From NCBI GenBank assembly GCA_036940085.1, contig JALLBK010000524.1, positions 1-22,807 on the forward strand: 22,807 nucleotides of DNA. Reading direction: 5' to 3'. Position numbers and translations under genes: made by a program. Below the pieces are notes generated by a model. The model was not told the DNA's origin and made no database searches. It was given only the letters and a program-made list of their open reading frames with translations. Of this stretch, positions 20,691-22,807 are shown piece by piece (position 1 is the first letter of the stretch; the number at the start of each line of letters is the position of its first letter). This DNA comes from Discostella pseudostelligera (lineage: Eukaryota > Bacillariophyta > Thalassiosirophyceae > Thalassiosirales > Thalassiosiraceae).

Positions 20691-21290
20691 GCATTGATCA
20701 TGATTTTTCCATCCTTGAAACCATCAAAAGTTGCTCAGAATCATTTGTGTAGGTCAGCATTTTTGGTCAGAAGGTGGGGGCAGGTTTCTTATTGGTCTTT
20801 GCTGCATCCAGTTGGCCTATAATGGTTGCCTCACATAAGGGAAGCTCCAGCACCGCCACTTGTCACTCTGAAAATTAATTCATTTTCTTAGAACTTCTGT
20901 GTTCTCCTGCCCACATGTGGTAATGTCTTGTCATGTCAAATCATCATTATCTCCTGCTTGCTGATGTTTCAGCAATAGAAGAGTGCTATCAATAGAATTT
21001 GTGTTAGTGGCATGCTATTGACCAGCAGTGGGTGGTGATACCATTCAGTTGAGTGTGAAGAGGACATGATGTGAGGGACAGGAGAGAGGATGGAATACTG
21101 CTACCATGTTATTTTCTGCTGCTGCTGCTGCTGCTGCTGCCGCTGACAACAATGGTCGTGTAAGGGCCAAGGCTGCAAAGAAGTAGCACACTAGTCATGA
21201 TGTCAACTAATTCTCTTAGTAGCTAAAGCAGAGTGTAGGTAGAAATGCATATTATGGAGCCTCAATTTTGCATGTACAAAGCAGCAGGAA
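20691..21290. other. CpG-poor non-coding stretch with a GCT run
   Basis: No gene is recognised. A (CTG/GCT)n run of about eight units lies at 21117-21142. It falls inside a short ATG frame (21106-21186, 26 residues: a poly-Ala run then NNGRVRAKAAKK and a stop). That could be a fragment of a real exon, but nothing upstream supports one. Confidence 0.45.
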
Positions 21291-21475
21291 CTGTTAGGTC
21301 AACCTAGCATAGGTTTGGGTAGGTCAACCTGCAAAATATTAGGGTGACACCCAAATGGACAACCTATGCCCTAAATTAGGGAGGTATCATGGCAAAAACC
21401 TACTAACCTATGTAAAGTCAAAGTGAAAATTGCTGCCCTAGTAACCTACCAAAATAGGTCAACCTATTTTTTCTG
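21290..21475. repeat. AGGTCAACCT short-repeat cluster with palindromes
   Basis: AGGTCAACCT occurs near 21297, 21321 and 21455, with related CAACCTA and AACCTA words between. The last copy lies in a 20-bp inverted repeat at 21451-21470 (9-bp arms AAAATAGGT/ACCTATTTT around CA). A 13-bp palindrome CCCTAAATTAGGG lies near 21370-21382. It may be a remnant of a small inverted-repeat element; no target-site duplication was identified. Confidence 0.6.
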
Positions 21476-21597
21476 AGCCTGAAACAGTCAGCATCATCAA
21501 TCCTGAACAAGAATGCTTAACAATTACCAATGCTGGGAGCTGTGCTGGTGGTGGTGGTGATGCTTTTCATCCTCTTCACCTTGGTTCAGGCTGCACC

Positions 21598-21685
21598 AGC
21601 AGTAGCAGCATCAGCATCATCCTCATCATCATACTCAGCATCAGCATCATCATCATACTCAGCATCAGCATCATCATCATCATGA
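21598..21685. repeat. CATCAGCATCATC-type microsatellite
   Basis: Interrupted ATC/AGC trinucleotide repeats with a longer periodic word (ACTCAGCATCAGCATCATC) repeated about three times. Read on the minus strand it encodes Asp/Glu/Ala runs (EYDADAEYDDD). Confidence 0.85.
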
Positions 21686-21755
21686 TACACCTCATTGTTC
21701 ATTATCAAGCTACTCAGTGTATCATACTCAGGATTTGGCATAGTTGTCCTACTCA

Positions 21756-22000
21756 CTACTCATGGAGCCTGTGCACAGTCAGTTCGGCAGGGGTTGTAGA
21801 CTTCACCTGTCCATCACTGCAGTTCCTCTTTGAAATGATTCTTCAAAAGAAAGCTGGCAATTTGCCAGGAGCAGCAGTTTCAAATAGTCTCACTTTTCAA
21901 CTGATGGTGTCCAGTGCTGCTCGCCGTGCATGGGCTCCATGGTGCTTCTGTTTTCCTGCTCCTGCTCCAGTGCCTGCTCCTTGTCCTGCTCCTTGTTTAG
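21756..22000 (-). pseudogene. Possible decayed coding fragment, Gly/Ala/Gln-rich then basic
   Basis: One minus-strand frame reads GAGQGAGTGAGAGKQKHHGA, then RRAALDTIS, stop, KVRLFETAAPGKLPAFF, stop, RIISKRNCSDGQVKSTTPA, and ends in two stops. The protein-like stretches separated by single stops look like a broken gene or a transposon remnant, but I recognise no family and the overlapping + strand is also open. Low confidence. Confidence 0.25.
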
Positions 22001-22371
22001 TCCTTCTTATCCTCAGAATCATAGCTCAGAATCATCAACCTCAGGAGCAGAGATTGGTAATTGCTCCTATCAGCAGTATCATATGTACACTCACTCAGAA
22101 TCATCCTGGTGCTCTCCTCCTCCTTGTTTTATGTCATCATCCTCAGAGTGAACTTCCGTCTGAACTTAGAATAATAATCAGTATCCTCATCCTCTGAATC
22201 TTGATAGTACTCCTCATCCTGCTGCTATGGCTCATCCTGCTATGTTATCCTTGTGATCATCCTTCTGCTGCAGCCACTAATACCCTCGTATTAAGAAGAA
22301 GCCTTCTGCTTCTGAACACTCCTCACCCCCTCACCACCATCAGTACTCACCTGCTTCCCTACATCATTCCC

Positions 22372-22587
22372 TCAATAATTCTGATACTGCTGCAGCTTTT
22401 CCTCAAGATCATCCTCTTCAATATCAGCATCACATTTACAATCTTCCCAGCTCATTAACCTGTTGTTGTTGCTCCCACTCCCATTAGTTACTAGGAATGT
22501 GTTGCTCCCCTCCTCCGATTCACCACCCCCACCCTCAAGAACATCAATGCTCATGCTGCTGCCTTCTATCATTCTGGGCACACTCAA
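22372..22587 (-). pseudogene. Possible decayed acidic coding fragment
   Basis: A 71-codon minus-strand frame has a protein-like acidic sequence (MSIDVLEGGGGESEEGSN..., CDADIEEDDLEEKLQQY) and then stops. The same frame continues for about 250 bp as further Asp/Glu/Ser-rich pieces (QQDEEYYQDSEDEDTDYY) broken by several stops. It could be the remains of an acidic protein or a repeat that mimics one. No domain was recognised. Confidence 0.25.
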
Positions 22588-22751
22588 TACTCATCACCAT
22601 GCTGCTCCTTGCTCATTGTCCTTAATCCTTACTCACCATGCTCCCGCTGCTCTGCATTCCGCATTTCCAGCATGATCCTCCTCCCTTCCCAATGATATTA
22701 CATCCTCATGATGCACCACTGTGCTCCAAATCCCTCATTATAGTATACCTT

Positions 22752-22807
22752 TCCTCAGAATCCTCAGAATCCTCACAGCTCACAGCTCACAGCTCACAGC
22801 TCACAGC
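22752..22807. repeat. Short tandem repeats at the window edge: 9-bp then (CTCACAG)n
   Basis: Two copies of TCCTCAGAA and one variant (22752-22778) lead into five exact copies of the heptamer CTCACAG (22772-22806). The array runs off the window. It is not the TTAGGG-type telomere repeat. Confidence 0.9.

Noticed and set aside
21333..21382. TTAGGG and CCCTAA words suggesting an interstitial telomere
   Set aside because: Only isolated single units are present, not an array, so chance is sufficient.
21682..22197. 171-codon ATG-started + strand frame
   Set aside because: Low-complexity Pro/Ala/Cys and Leu/Ile content lies in a CpG-poor, CT-rich repeat zone where stops are rare; no domain, and the opposite strand looks equally or more protein-like.
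1..22807. tRNA or rRNA genes
   Set aside because: No cloverleaf with a GGTTCGA-type T-arm and matching acceptor stem, and no rRNA-like block, was found by reading both strands.

Overview
The window is nuclear DNA from a single-celled eukaryote, most likely a diatom, and the centric Thalassiosira/Cyclotella/Skeletonema type is my best guess. The support is indirect: intron-poor genes with short GT-AG introns (89, 95, 151 and 186 bp), secreted proteins with Pro/Thr 'SPT..PT' tails, long Ser/Thr/His/Asn low-complexity runs, trinucleotide microsatellites, and no bacterial operon layout or ribosome binding sites. Species assignment is inference.

Seven protein genes run from 1 to 19.4 kb on strictly alternating strands, so every neighbouring pair is convergent or divergent. 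They are: (1) a 5'-truncated membrane-anchored RING-H2 ubiquitin ligase (+); (2) a three-repeat MYB transcription factor (-); (3) a two-exon coiled-coil protein of unknown function (+); (4) secreted protein A, two exons (-); (5) secreted protein B, one exon (+); (6) secreted protein D, two exons (-); (7) secreted protein C, two exons (+).

A, B and C are paralogs sharing a cysteine-rich extracellular module of about 450-500 residues that I cannot assign to a named family. A adds two C-terminal jelly-roll modules resembling the DUF1349/concanavalin A-like group. C adds one such module and a Pro/Thr/Lys repeat tail. B adds none. D is unrelated to them but also secreted, with an internally duplicated module and Thr-rich, N-glycosylation-rich linkers. 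Together 7.7-19.4 kb is a tandem cluster of four cell-surface or extracellular-matrix candidates. It is the most interesting coding content, and I read it as a locally duplicated surface-protein locus.

Non-coding highlights are a roughly 60-bp minisatellite (13.5-13.83 kb) carrying ten CACGTG cores between two convergent genes; a 17-bp-arm inverted repeat in the promoter shared by D and C; and a shared GGTCATT motif upstream of B and C. From about 19.8 kb to the end the DNA changes character. CpG nearly vanishes (about a dozen by eye in 3 kb), degenerate AATGCTG-type repeats and other short repeats dominate, and no intact gene is recognisable. This looks like decayed, possibly once-methylated repeat DNA.
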